Part shown: piece by piece, positions 32,641 through 44,540 of the stretch
Numbering within the stretch: the first letter of the stretch is position 1
Layout of the letters: each line of letters opens with the position of its first letter
DNA from: Thinopyrum elongatum
Lineage: Eukaryota > Streptophyta > Magnoliopsida > Poales > Poaceae
Length of the DNA stretch: 64,000 bases
NCBI GenBank assembly: GCA_011799875.1
Contig: CM022298.1
Location: forward strand, 196,592,076 to 196,656,075
Direction of reading: 5' to 3'
Position numbers and translations under genes: made by a program
The notes under the pieces: generated by a model
What the model saw: the letters and a program-made list of their open reading frames with translations, nothing else
What the model was told of the DNA's origin: nothing
The model's database searches: none

Positions 32641-33087
32641 CAGGGATCGATCGCTCGGGTTCAATAACGTAGCTAGTGCAATCGCTCGGGTTCAGTAAGC
32701 GAACGCCTCGCTCGGGTTCAGTTAGAGCCCAACGCCTCGCACACACGTGCGTACGTGTACGAGAGAAACGCGCGATCCCTCCGTGCATCGCTCGGCCCCG
32801 ACCACCCACCGTAACCAGTAACTCCCCAAAGTTTTCCTCGCCCTCACTTCTACCATGATTTTTTCCATCATGGACGGCCCAAAGAATTTCATGTAGGTGC
32901 GTCCCCGGCCCGCCCAGGATAAAAAGCCCATTTTTTGTCATGATTTTTTGTCATAGAAGTAGGAGCCCACCACATCTACGATGATACGTGCTTTTGTCAC
33001 AATTATCGTCATAGAAGTGTCATAAGCATGACAGAATTTTTTTTCGTTCGGCCCAAAATGTCATGGACATGTCTTTTTTTTGTAGTG
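32641..33087. mobile_element. CACTA transposon, right end
   Basis: The terminus reads TTTTTTTTGTAGTG at 33087, the reverse of CACTACAAAAAAAA. Just inside are GTCATAGAAGTG phrases and GATGATACGTGCTTTTGTCAC, shared with the CACTA end at 34,889. The left end of this element is not found in the window, so it may be truncated or lie within the repeats at 17-19 kb. No transposase is seen. Confidence 0.65.
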
Positions 33088-33559
33088 CGTGTAGTGCCAT
33101 TGAAGAGAGGAGAGCCACATCAGCTTGGGCTTTTGATCGGTTCCTCATCTAAGTCAGTAGTGAAATGATGACATGGCTGACCTGCTGATGTGGATAGGCT
33201 GCATGTTAAGAGAAATAACATAGTGGGGATGAACTATTTAGGTATTATAGATGCATCGTCAACTAACCCTCACTCCGTGTGGGGGTTTCTAGTTCCAAAG
33301 CACGGTGCCACAACAAAGTTGTTCCATTGTGTATTCAAACATCAACACTCCATACACATGTTTGGGCCACATGCAGGCAATGGTTGTCTTCGGGGACTAG
33401 CTAGTTGCGTGATTATTGGCGAGCTAGCCCATCTCTGGGGTCGCATGGACGTCCATTACTTTGACCAACAACAATAGAGAGGTTGTATGACCAAGGTGGA
33501 TTCATCTTGGTTTGTTTTACGATACATCTTGGTGAGATGCCCTCTCCAGCTGACTTAAA

Positions 33560-33590
<31 letters not shown>

Positions 33591-33782
33591 ATGGGGGGGG
33601 ACTGCTACTTCATACTTTGCTAGGTGAACCTCCGTGGGGGCGGGCATGCGTTCATAGCTTAGGATTCCCCTCCTGCCGACATGAAGGGGGGACAAGCAAT
33701 ACCGTGCTCTTTGTGAGATAGGTGCCACATCGAAGTTATGCATTTGGTATTTGAACATCAAACCACCCTTTTCATACATATA
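33088..33782. other. spacer with a TG microsatellite
   Basis: Holds a perfect (TG)n run at 33561-33587 followed by a run of G. The short frame at 33190-33477 has no recognisable domain and I do not support it as a gene. Confidence 0.5.
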
Positions 33783-34888
33783 TTTGTGCTACTTCTTGAG
33801 CTTGTGTTGATTTTTCCCTTAAAGAGAAAAGGGTGATGTAGCAAAGTAGAGATAAATATTTCCCTCATTTAAGAACCAAGGTATCAATCCAGTAGGAGGC
33901 ACAAGCAAGTCTTCAATCTATGCACCTGCACAAACTAACAAACACTTGCACACAACGCGAAAAAGGGGTTGTCAATCCCTTCACGGTCACGAACAAGAGT
34001 GAGATCTAATAGAGATGGGTATAAAAGATAAATAAAAGAGCAAACTAAAGTAAATATAAATAAATTACAGCAAGCTATTTTTGGGTTTTTTGGTTTATAG
34101 ATCTGAAAACATGTGATGTAAAATAGACCCGGGGCCATAGGTTTCACTAGAGGCTTCTCTCTTGAAAGAAAACATACGATGGGTGAACAAATTACTGTTG
34201 AGCAATTGATAGAAAAGCACATAGTTATGATGATATCTAAGGCAATGATCATGCATATAGGCATCACGTCCATGCCAAGTAGACTGAAATGATTCTGCAT
34301 CTACTACTATTACTCCACACATCGACCGACTCCTGCCTGCATCTAGAGTATTAAGTTCATAAGAACAGAGCAACGCTTTAAGTAAGATGACATGATGTAG
34401 AGGGATAAACTCAAGCAATATGACATAAACCCCATCTTTTTATCCTTGATGGCAACAATACAATACATGCCTCACTACCCCTTCTGTCATTGGGTGAGGA
34501 CACCACAAGATTGAACCCAAAACTAAGCACCTCTCCCATTGCAAGAAAAACCAATCTAGTTGGCCAAACCAAACCGATAGTTCGAAGAGAAATACAAAGA
34601 TATCTTAATCATGCATAAAAGAGTTCAGAGAAGACTCAAATAATATTCATAGATAATCTGATCACAAATCCACAATTCATCAGATCTCAACAAACACACC
34701 GCAAAATAAGATTACATCGGATAGAACTCCAGGAACATCGAGGAGAACATGGTATTGAAGATCAAAGAGAGAGAAGAAGCCATCTAGCTACTAGCTATGG
34801 ACCCGTAGGTCTGTTGTAAACTACTCACGCTTCATTGGAAGGGCAGCAAGGTTGATGTAGAGGCCCTCCGTGATCGAATCCCCCTCCG
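33783..34888. mobile_element. LTR fragment of a Triticeae gypsy-type element
   Basis: The sequence has the order of phrases that I recall from a very common Triticeae gypsy LTR: AAGGTATCAATCCAGTAGGAG, GGGGTTGTCAATCCCTTCACG, CATAGGTTTCACTAG, TCTGCATCTACTACTATTACTCC, ACATGATGTAGAGGGATAAA. It is cut at its right end by the CACTA terminus at 34889. The rest of the LTR is not seen in the window. The family name (Sabrina-like) is from memory and tentative. Confidence 0.6.
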
Positions 34889-36250
34889 CACTAAAAAAAA
34901 CACTTCCGTGATGATACGTGTTTGTCACAGTAGGTCACGTTTTCTGTCATGCATGTACATCCATGATGATTTTATGACAGAATCAAGATAGTCATACCTG
35001 TGCTGTCATAGAAGTGTTCCATGACAATACCAAAATTATCATCACGGAAGTGTCCACTTCCATGACGATAAATGGCGTGTCATGGAAGTGTTTTCGTCAA
35101 GGGTAACCGACACGTGGCATCCACCGTAACGAGTCGTCGTTAAGCTATCGGGTTCCGGTTTGGATCCGATAACACGTTAACAACCCCGACCAATGGGGAT
35201 TTTCCATATGTAAAATTCTCATTCGCCGGATGATCCACGTGTCGGCTCATCGTTGGGACAGATGTCATCCCTACAATGGACGAAAGACGCCTATGATATG
35301 TCGACATGTGGCGCAGCCCAACGGTGGTCCATTTAAGGTAAAAAGGCCGGCCTAGCTAAAGGCCCACCATATTTTTTCAGACACTAGTGGGCTGGCCCGT
35401 TAACAGCCTGCCATGTTTTGGGTCAAATTAAGGCCCATACCAGATCAGGCCCGTTCACAACCTGTCGTGTTTTGGGCTAAATTACGGCCCATATCAGATC
35501 AGGCCCGTTAATAGGCCACTGTTCTTTTGGGCCCATTCTAAGCCAGGTTTGTATTTTAGCCTGTTAAATGCCCGTTTACTAGTTTGGCCCGATAATAGTT
35601 TCGGCCTGTTAGCGGCCCGTGGTGCATCTGGGCCGTTGTCGGCCCGGTTTCACTTTAGGCCATTTAACGGCCCATGCAGAAACTGGGCTATTTCTTGTCC
35701 GAAGGAACTTTAGGCCTCTTAACGGCCCGTAGTCTTTGTGGATAAATTTCAGCCCAACTGGCCTATCGGCCTGTTAATGGCCCGTGTAACAGTTGGGCCT
35801 AATTACAGCACGCGTTGAATCCGGCCTGCTTACAGCCCATCTGTTAATGGCCCGTGACACTGTTGGGCTTACGGCCCGCGTTGATACCGGCCTGCTTAAA
35901 GCCCATAATTTTATTGGGCCAAACAGGGCCCGAGATTTATTTTGGCCTGTTAACTGCTTGTTCTATTTGGGCCAAACATGGGCCTAAGGCAGTTTCGGCC
36001 TGTATTGGCCCGTGAATTTTTCGGCTGAAGGCTAGCCCAATCTAGTTTTTAGCCTGTTAAAAGCCCATGGTATTCTCTGGCCCAGCTGACCAGAACTTTA
36101 CTCGGCCTGTTAAAGGCGGAATACTACTATATGTTTAGACCTGCTAATGGCCCAAGATGATTATAGGCCCACGTTTTGGCCCATATATAGCGAGTTATGG
36201 GCCGGCCTGAAGACCGACAACATTGAGATCCATTGAAGCTTCCGGCCTAA
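34889..36250. mobile_element. CACTA transposon, left end
   Basis: Begins CACTAAAAAAAACACTTCCG, inserted in the LTR fragment. CACTTCC(G/A)TGA and GTCATGGAAGTG phrases repeat up to 35095, then the GGCC array follows. The right end of this element was not located, so its length is unknown; units B and C may be part of its inside. Confidence 0.65.
35345..36247. repeat. GGCC-rich subterminal repeat array
   Basis: A recurring motif of the form CGGCCTGTTAA(C/T)GGCCC(A/G)T, spaced irregularly. I count about 42 GGCC in about 900 bp by eye, against 3-4 expected for equal base use. This fits transposase-binding repeats of a CACTA end. Confidence 0.7.
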
Positions 36251-37149
36251 ATTACTGCATACCGACCAAGAATAAACCTAGACTATACAATAAAGAAAGA
36301 AATTATGACATATTACATCCACCAGGCATCAAAGTTCACCACCGGTGATAATAAAGCACAACGTGACCGTGGATTACATACACTGGGCATCAAAGGTTGC
36401 CACTAGTGCATATAAATGAACCGACAAAAGAATATATAAAACTAAGAGCACTTCAGAAGGCATTAGGCCTGCCCTGGCAGTGCAAAAAAAGCAGCAGAAC
36501 AAGCTGATGAGACCTCAGTTGTGTCAATGATAGATGCTCTAACCGTAGCTGCATAGCAAGAAAGCACACATGGGTGTCCTCTACGGCCTTCTTTACATCA
36601 TTGATGTCAAGTTGGAGCTGAGCTGAAGCAAGCCTTTCCACTTTAAGTTGAGACTGAAGAAGTCGAACTGATTGAGGTAGCAACTACACAGAGGTTGTCT
36701 CACAGCTGCTGGTGAGTAGCTTCAACTTACTGTCTTCATCAAGACATGACCTTGGGGTCATCTCACTCTCTTACAGATGGTTTGGCTCACTATCTTCCCT
36801 AAAGTTCTGCCTGGCATAAGAGATACGACTCTGAAAGAGAAACAAGGAGACACGTAACAGGTTTCACAATTATAAGCAAATAAATGGATCTGTTCTGCAT
36901 AAGGAACATGTTTTTACAACTACAATTTAAAACTGGTAGTTGGTGCAAACATCCAATCAGATGTAAACACCAAAGTAAACAGCAGTGGAGGAAATGATGC
37001 CTATCCAAATTTATACTAGAACAAAGTTTGAAGGCTTGAGAAGGATGAACTTACATTACATGTTAACACAGGTTGGACAAAGCCCTTCTCCATGTCGATG
37101 GAAGGATAATTCAATAAATTCCCCAAAGAAACTTCTTTATAAGCGTTGC

Positions 37150-37790
37150 CTTTATTCTACATTTTGTAAAGAGTAAATATAGATCAAATAATATTGGAAG
37201 AAATAGAGGATAATGAAGCTCAGGTGTAGAGTGATGATACATAATCAAATAGCAATTAATTAAGTACAACGTTACAAGGCAAAAGATACTGACAAGAGGA
37301 ATGCAGACATCAACGTGTGCAGTGGCATTGGATTTATTCAACATTTTGGTAAGAGTAAATGTAGATCTAATAATTTGGAGAAAGTGGAGGGCAGGGCAGA
37401 TAAGATGCAGAGTAATGCTAGATAGTCAACTATCTCACAATGCAAGTACAGTAATACTACCACCGTCCATTATTACTCGTCGCTCAAATGGATGTATCTA
37501 GCACTATTAAGTTCTAAATACATCCAATTGAGCAACAATTAATTCGATACAGAGGGAGTACATGACAACAGGTACTTACATGAGCAATCCAAAACTTCAT
37601 AACCATTGTGTTAATTCTATATTTATCTAAGAGTAAATATAGATCTTATAATTTCGAGCAAAGGGAGGATAAAGAAGCGAACATTTACAGTGATGCTACA
37701 TAATCAAACAGCAATGAGTGTAAGTATGCTGACAAAGGGTAAGAGGTACTGACAAGAGCAATGTAGTGCCCAGTATTGTTGTGAGATCCT
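37150..37790. repeat. three diverged tandem units of about 190 bp
   Basis: Three direct copies marked by AAGAGTAAAT(A/G)TAGATC at about 37168, 37353 and 37630, each followed by a GTGATGCTA-like phrase and ACTGACAAGAG. The middle copy is split by a Stowaway MITE. Confidence 0.6.
37457..37558. mobile_element. short Stowaway-type MITE
   Basis: About 102 bp from CTACCACCGTCC to ACAGAGGGAG, with TA on both sides (37455-37456 and 37559-37560). GGATGTATCTAG and CTAAATACATCC form the internal arms, a common Stowaway subtype in wheat and barley. Confidence 0.75.
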
Positions 37791-38934
37791 ATGATCCTTT
37801 GAGAAACGAGATTCATCTGAAATTAGTTTTCATACAAGAGAGAAGGTAAGGCACATGCAGAAATTTAGGAGTTCAAATTTTGAATTGATATCATAGACAG
37901 TACCTGACGCTGGGCTCTTTGCAGTTCTAATAGGGGTTTGGCCAGTGGAGTAGGGGTAAAGTGTGGTACAGTTGGGCCTGTGTTTTCTGTGGCTGCTGAT
38001 CTATCTGATTTAACAGGTATCACTACCTTTTCCAAATACCTAGTTTGTACTCCTTGAGGATCTGCACTCACCCTCTTCCTTTTGGACATCTATTACGAAA
38101 GAACAACATTTGACTGGAAAAACATAGTATGATGACACATGGAATAGGTACAAAAAATGGATAGGTATGACATATACTCATATATGATGCTTAAACTAAG
38201 CAGATGGTGGTGTAACAAAGTAGAAGTAATGCAAGAGGTCATATGCAAAATATGTGCGACCAATACAACCTTGCCAAGTTAGAGCAAGCAACTTGATGGG
38301 TGAATAAGATAGGCCATCCTCCACCACGCCAAGTTTGTTAGCCAGTGGATTGTTCTGCAATATTCCTCTCGTGCGCCCATTCTCATATTCATTTTGATCA
38401 TGTTCAATACCTGACATGCATGAAAACATAAAAACAAGTGAGATTATCTTTGTAATGCAGAAGTGATTCTAATCCAATACTGCCTCCCCGTAAACCCCTT
38501 TGTGCTATCTCTGCAATTCTTCTGAGAGATGCCATGCATGCTGTAATTTGGTGTGTGCATTAATATAATGTGGCCTACTACTCAAAATATGAGAGCTCTA
38601 GAAGTGATGATACTTCGCAGATGATAGCTTCAACATATAGTAAAGAAGAACAAGTCGACCTGCCTTATAGATTCAAAATATACTAAGGGAGAACAACTCG
38701 ACCTGACCAGTCGACCGCAAATGTCTCTGCTACTCTTCCCAACAAGGAACATACTTATTAAAGAAGAGAAGAGGATCATGTTAAAGAAGAGCAGAAGAGC
38801 AAGCAGATTGAAGATATTACAAGTCTTTCTATACAATGTCTGTTGCCCACCCATGATGAACCAGAGCGCACAGAGAAATACTATTCCTTCTGGTCTCTCC
38901 ATATGTGGCTCACATGCATTTCGAAACTAAAGTA

Positions 38935-39880
38935 GGAACATTTAGCTACCCAATTAAACATGTCTAGTTTTTCTAATATCAGCATAATATCAGATTCAAA
39001 TTTGTACAACTAAGCTTGTTTAGCTTGATGGGTGGAGCAGTGCTATTACGACACGAACCACGTAGGCTGATCGTGGTCATCATAAAATGGGGAAACCGTA
39101 AGCATGATGAGTATAGTGTTGACCGTGGCAGTGGGATGGCAGATCTGAAGCTGCAAACCACGCAAAGGGTAGTTATCAACCGATGTTTGCTTTGAAATAA
39201 TAACTAAGATTTGGTATGGACAAGAAAGTACAGTCAACAAGTGACAAAGAAATGCAATTCTGTTGCCTCTCTATATGTCGCGACATGCATTTGGAAACTC
39301 AAGTGGGACCTTTAGCTAACCAATTAAATGTGTCTATTAACTAATATCAGTATCATATCACAATCATATTTTAACAACTAAGCTTTGGAATTATGAGTGT
39401 TGTGTTGTTTATCTTGAAGGGTGGAGTACTACTAGTACGACAGAAAGCACCTATGTAGATCATAGTAGGGTAGATAAAAGGGGAAAACCCTAAGCATCAA
39501 GAGTAAAATCAGGCGCACATGCTTTTCGAAATGAATATAGGAACATTAGCTGACAAATTAAACGTTCTTTGTTTTAGTAATATGAGCATCATATCATATT
39601 CGTATTTCAACAACTAAGCTTTGGAATTATGAGTGGCATGTTGTTTCGCTTGATGGGTTGAGGTCTTGAGGAGCAGTGCTAGCACGACACGAAGCACCTA
39701 CGATGATGGTAGTGAATATAAAGGGGGAAAACCATAAGCTTTATGAGTATAGTGACCGTGCCATGGCTGATCTGAAGGTGCAAACCGGACAAAGGCTACT
39801 TCACAACCAATGTTTGCTTTCAACTAGCCACTATGATTTGGTATGGACAAGAAAAGTACAGTAAACAAGTTACGATCTAT
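38935..39880. repeat. three diverged tandem units of about 320 bp
   Basis: Direct copies at roughly 38935-39265, 39280-39530 and 39535-39880. Each has AACTAAGCTT(G/T)(G/T), a GATGGGT(G/T)GAG-like phrase and (A/T)CGACA(C/G), then GGGGAAA(A)CC. Copies one and three share TTTGCTTT and TTTGGTATGGACAAGAAA near the end. Confidence 0.6.
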
Positions 39881-40259
39881 TTTCCGGGTGAGATCAATAA
39901 CTTAAGCAGATATGAAAGAGTACAACCTCTCTTGCGACGCTGTGTAGGCCCCTGCTGATACGTTGAGGGTGCTGTGGGTGCGATGGCTGTCAGCGGCGCG
40001 GAAGAAGACTTTAGACGGCAGACGGCCGGGTCGGGGGATAAGTCATGTTGCCATGGACGAGGCGGTCGTAGGAGCGGCAACAGCAAGGTGGACGACGGCG
40101 CCGATGAAGCGAGAGGACGCAATGAAAGGATCCTGGTCTGGCGCCGTGGATGAGAGACGTACATCTCTTGCAGTGGACGACGGGGTAGGGGTAGCAGCTC
40201 AGGCAAGGTGGAGGATTGGGTGGCAGACGGAGGAGGCTGGCTGGAGTGGGGAGGTTGTT

Positions 40260-40950
40260 GTGGCGCCAACGGTGTATGAATGGGGAAATGGAGGGGGAGG
40301 GGGGATCTCAAACTTTGGGACGCGCTTGTCTGAAATGTGGGAAAGTTACGAACTTAGCCCCCGTTTAAAATTTCGGACATCTCGTCGGTTGGGGATAGGA
40401 CGGTAATCTCGCATCTCCCCAATATTTGCCGGTAGCGATTTCGGGCGAGGAGAGGGTGTTTTGCCGCCCATGGTTGGCGCCCACGGTGTATGAACGGGGC
40501 TGACAGGTAGGGCGGTTGTGTCATGTCTGAGGGAAGTTACACACCTGCCCTATTTAAAATATTTGCCTACATCAATTTCGGACGAGGAGAGTTTGTTTTG
40601 CTGCCCACCGTGTATGAATGGGGAAATGGAAGGAGAGACGCAGGTCTTTCGGACGAGCTTGAATCAAATGTATTTTGCCGCCCATGTTTGGCGCCCACCG
40701 TGTCTGAATGGGCTCAGAGGTGGTCGTGTCATGTCTGATTGAAGTTACTAGTCTACCCCTATCGACAGTAGTGGAAATCGGGTCGATTGGGATGTGAAGT
40801 GTCAGGGGTAGACAGTAATTTCCATCTCGCAAACACTTGCTTCGGGCAGCCTTTCACAAATGATAGTGGGTGTTTTGCCGCTTCGTTCAAAATTTGGGAG
40901 AATTAGCATTCGCGTTTACCCTGGGCCCTGGCAACAAAATTCAAATCCAA
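40260..40950 (-). repeat. dispersed repeat family, copy B leader
   Basis: Several internal repeats of GCCCAC(C/G)GTGT(A/C)TGAA and of TTTCGG(G/A)CGAGGAGAG. It ends at the right with TTCAAAATTTGGGAGAA as copy A does. Confidence 0.6.
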
Positions 40951-41299
40951 TTTGTATTCGATTACGAATATCCATACATCTTTCTATGTTTTGTTATTTA
41001 TTTCTTCAAAACCATGCCAAATATTTATTCCTCCTTTATATATGAATATGATTTAGAAATGCCGTGATCTTCGAATTCAGTAGGTTGGATACACTTTGAG
41101 TCAAACAGTTATTTCATCCAATACAATATGCTCACAAAGAAAATAGTTCACCTTATGTCAAACATACAAGTACTGAGGATTACCTCGCCTAAAAAATTCA
41201 GATCATTACAACACATGGACAACATAGGGGGTCTTACAACATAATCCATTCAGAGACATGACACAACATGCAAGTATACTAATCTAATGACAATTTCAA

Positions 41300-44030
41300 C
41301 TGGTATCTAAAGAAGAACTAGGATTACACTGGGCTTCAGATAGCAGAAGCAGCAGGACCTCCTCCGTCTTCAAATGCACCATTCTTACTTCCTCCAATTA
41401 TTGGGTTGCTTGCATAATGCGTGCAGCTAATTGCATAATTTCCAGCCTCAAGATCAAGATTACGTCATTCATGGCAGCCACACCATCTCTTTCTGCCTCT
41501 AGTAGAGCCTCAAGAACTATAATATCTGTGCTCAAACTGCTCTCCAGCGGTGTTGCCTCTTAACTGCTACCATCTGGTAACATGGATGGCGCACTACTTC
41601 CACAAATAGATGCTGGGGTTGTACATTGTGTCCTAGTGTGAATGGCATCCTGAAAGGTTTTCGCTGGACATAAGTAAGAGATAGTTATCGCATGATCTAG
41701 GCAGTAAGCTTACATGGTAAACGACATACGAATTATTGCCGAGCATGGCAAGCTATATTTAAATGGTTCGAAGCAGCATCAGCCGAAAACAAATTAAAAT
41801 GGTAAGATGAAACTAGGGATGTAAGTGGCAAATAAATGGCATCTGCCAGTCCCATCTAGTTAGTTTTTACTAGCTCGCTAGTTCATTTTCCTCAAAAAAC
41901 AAAAACTCTTTTGAACTATCATGCCATTAGTGGACTTTAATCGGGATTAAACGGGACCCAGTTCACATCCTTATGAAAGGCAGTGTACCACTGCTATATT
42001 TAAGTTGCCAAGGCATCTAAGCAGTTGAAATTATCTGAGAAAGCACTTAACAGTGTGGCCTCATATAAACTACGAAGACAGTTTTGTGATGAAGTCATAG
42101 GAAAAGTTAAGGAGTCAAATGAACTAGGCATGCATTTCTTTAAGATAGTACAGCAGGCATTGCTGACATATTGGCCAACTCAGGTATAGCCTAACAAGTA
42201 ACAAACAAGCATTCAAATCAAGCAATACAGCAAAGCAGACAACTGAACTATTTGTAATTCTGTAGGATTATAGGTTGAGGGCACAAGCCAAGAAAGCAGC
42301 CCACACACATTACATTTCACATGTACTAAAACACACTGGCTTACCATATGTTGCTGTGAAGCCTCGCTCCTGTGCAATGTTCTTTGAAGATATCGTCAGC
42401 ATCCCGTGGTTGCAAATCTAGTTGTTGTAGTTTATTCTGCACCCTCTATTTAGGTAAAATTAATTTTAATCGCATGCACTGGTTCGAATTGATCATCAAT
42501 GGTTCATCTAAACTAATGAAAGAAGGGTGTGTGCTTACACGACAATATATGTTCTTCACTCTATTTTTATGCTTGTTCGAGGTGCCAGCCCCAAAAGAAC
42601 AAATATTTTGCTTGATGGGGTTGGCAACTCCATAATTAATAGAAGCATCAAATTAGTCATGCAACTTGGGAAGATCAAGAACGCACAAAAAAGTAATGAA
42701 CAGAGGCTCAGAGCAGTGATGTAATAGCTAGCATCACAAAATGTAGGGTAAAACGAACAAAAAGCAACGGAACCACAAGCTAGTTTGCTAATGTGTAATT
42801 AAGCATAGAGAACATAAAGCAATCTAATGTAACCAACAGGTGGCATCAGAACAACACTATTATCATAAATATAGCATGCAAGAAGTAAAATAGTAGGCAG
42901 TGATATCTAGGAAGTACAGTAATACTTAGGACAAAACAAAAGTATTGTAACTATATGTGCACTGGTTTGTAATTTAGCACATGTAACATGTTCACTGCCA
43001 GAAGTATGGCCCTACAGGTGCAAGCAGAATAACGCGTCTCATGAAAAATTGAATGATGCCCTGAAGAAATTCAAAGGTGCAGTGCTTATGCTAAGAAAGT
43101 GAACATAGGCGCCGGCCGTTGGATAATAGTACCTGATTCTCGGTGGCGTATGGGTATCGTTGTCATACTTGATAGCTAAGGATCGTCGATGGTGCTCGTG
43201 TTGTGGATGAGTTTGGGCCGGTGTTGCCGTTGCTGAAGTGGCTCCGGTGCTTCGGTTGCGGTGCCTGTCAACATACAAGAAAGCTCATCTGTGTTAAGTG
43301 AACAGTTCCATGATAAAGAAGAGAAAAACCGAAGGAGTACAAATCGAAATAACCTGATGAGGCTACGGCATCAGTAAAGCAGGGCCGGTGGAGTTGAATA
43401 TTTCGTCCGTGGAGCGGGTCCGGTGTAGTGGACGAAGGCGTCGGCGAAGCACATCCAGCGCGGTGTACAGTGCTTTCGGTGAGGCGGATCTGTTGCGGCG
43501 GACGAGGGCTTGTATGAAGGGCCAGCGATGGGGCGGCCGAGGGAGTCAGTGAAGGGCCTACACTGTGGTGGACGAGGGCTCTGGTGAAGTAGATCCGGTG
43601 CGGTGGACCATGACGGCGGTCAAGGAGATCTGGAGCGGTGGACAAGCCAGTCGCTGAAGCGGCTTCGGTGAAGTGGTGAGTTGGCAGTTGGGGGTTCCAA
43701 GGTGCGGAAGGTAGATCCGGTGGGGTGTGAGGTCCACCGCTACGGCGGAGGACTAGATTCGGCGGCTTGGCGTGGTTGGGGGGCGGGGAGGGGAAGGGGA
43801 GGGGCTCTGGGGAAGAATGTTGGGGGCAAAGATGGGAAAACAATGGAGTTACCAAAGCAGCCCTTTTCCATTCATGTGGCAGGGGTAAAACAGGAATATC
43901 GTAGGGCTAAACTTTCGGGCGCGAGATATTTCGATGTGAGCGGCAAGTTTGAAAGCTTTTGGCGGCTAAAATTAAGTGTTCTGCTCTTGTACGGCCGACT
44001 ATGATATCATGGCCGAGAATTTATTTGTTT
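41300..44030 (-). other. decayed minus-strand unit C
   Basis: Same layout as unit B. A leader near 44.0-43.86 kb; a GC-rich Pro/Ser/His-rich first-exon-like block (43855-43268) built of degenerate repeats such as GGTGGACGAGGGCT; AT-rich DNA; and a terminal Leu/Glu-rich coiled-coil-like stretch near 41560-41330. I see no complete gene. 42.0-43.0 kb is AT-rich without features. Confidence 0.4.
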
Positions 44031-44540
44031 TGCACGCAAAAAAAGTGCAAGTTTCGAGTCTCCAACTCGAAACTTAGATTGTCCATTCAATTCAAATATG
44101 GATCATTGAGCTAGTGGAAGCAAATACCATCATATGGTCCAATTCAAATGAAATTCCAAATGTGTTTATCCTAAATATGATGACAAAAACAAAAATGTGT
44201 ATGTGTATGAATAAAGTGGATGATTATAAGGTTTGAACATGCCCGTATGTGTATATCTCTAGGTTTGATATATGAATTTGAAATCACGAAATCTCGGCTT
44301 AAAAAATGTACCTCCGTTTAAATGAATTACAAAAGCTAATGATGGAGTCGAAATCCAAAATTCCAATCTTAGGTTCGTAATTCTGGTACTTCAAAGTATA
44401 TCACGCATGTTCAAAAGTATCATTATCTCATAGTCCAAACTGTGAAACAAATTGATCAACCATGAGTGCACACACTATTGACCATATATATCTCAATTAC
44501 ACTAAAGTTTCTCAAATATAGACACCTCACTCTTTATCTA
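44031..44540. other. AT-rich spacer
   Basis: No gene or element ends seen. It lies in the same relative position as the AT-rich spacer at 1961-2380, between a family copy and a CT/CA-rich block. Confidence 0.4.

Larger units (their letters stand above)
36290..40311 (-). other. decayed minus-strand unit B
   Basis: Reading on the minus strand: a GC-rich Pro/Ser-rich first-exon-like block (40311-39877), AT-rich repeated DNA, an exon-like frame starting MSKRKRVSADPQGVQ at 38089 and ending at a donor CAACGTCAG/GTACTG (near 37901), and a final Leu/Gln-rich frame (36683-36453) with coiled-coil character (LLQSQLKVERLASAQLQ). Unit C (44.0-41.3 kb) repeats this order. No transposase catalytic motif is seen. 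It may be the remains of a transposon gene or a captured host gene. Confidence 0.4.

Noticed and set aside
33190..33477. 95-codon frame between CACTA end and microsatellite
   Set aside because: No domain, no promoter and no splice pattern.
35345..36247. CRISPR-like repeat array
   Set aside because: Repeats are short, degenerate and irregularly spaced, the genome is a plant, and the position fits a CACTA subterminal zone.
43268..43855. 195-codon Pro/His-rich frame as a real protein
   Set aside because: Built from degenerate short repeats and part of a decayed repeat unit; kept only as a feature of unit C.
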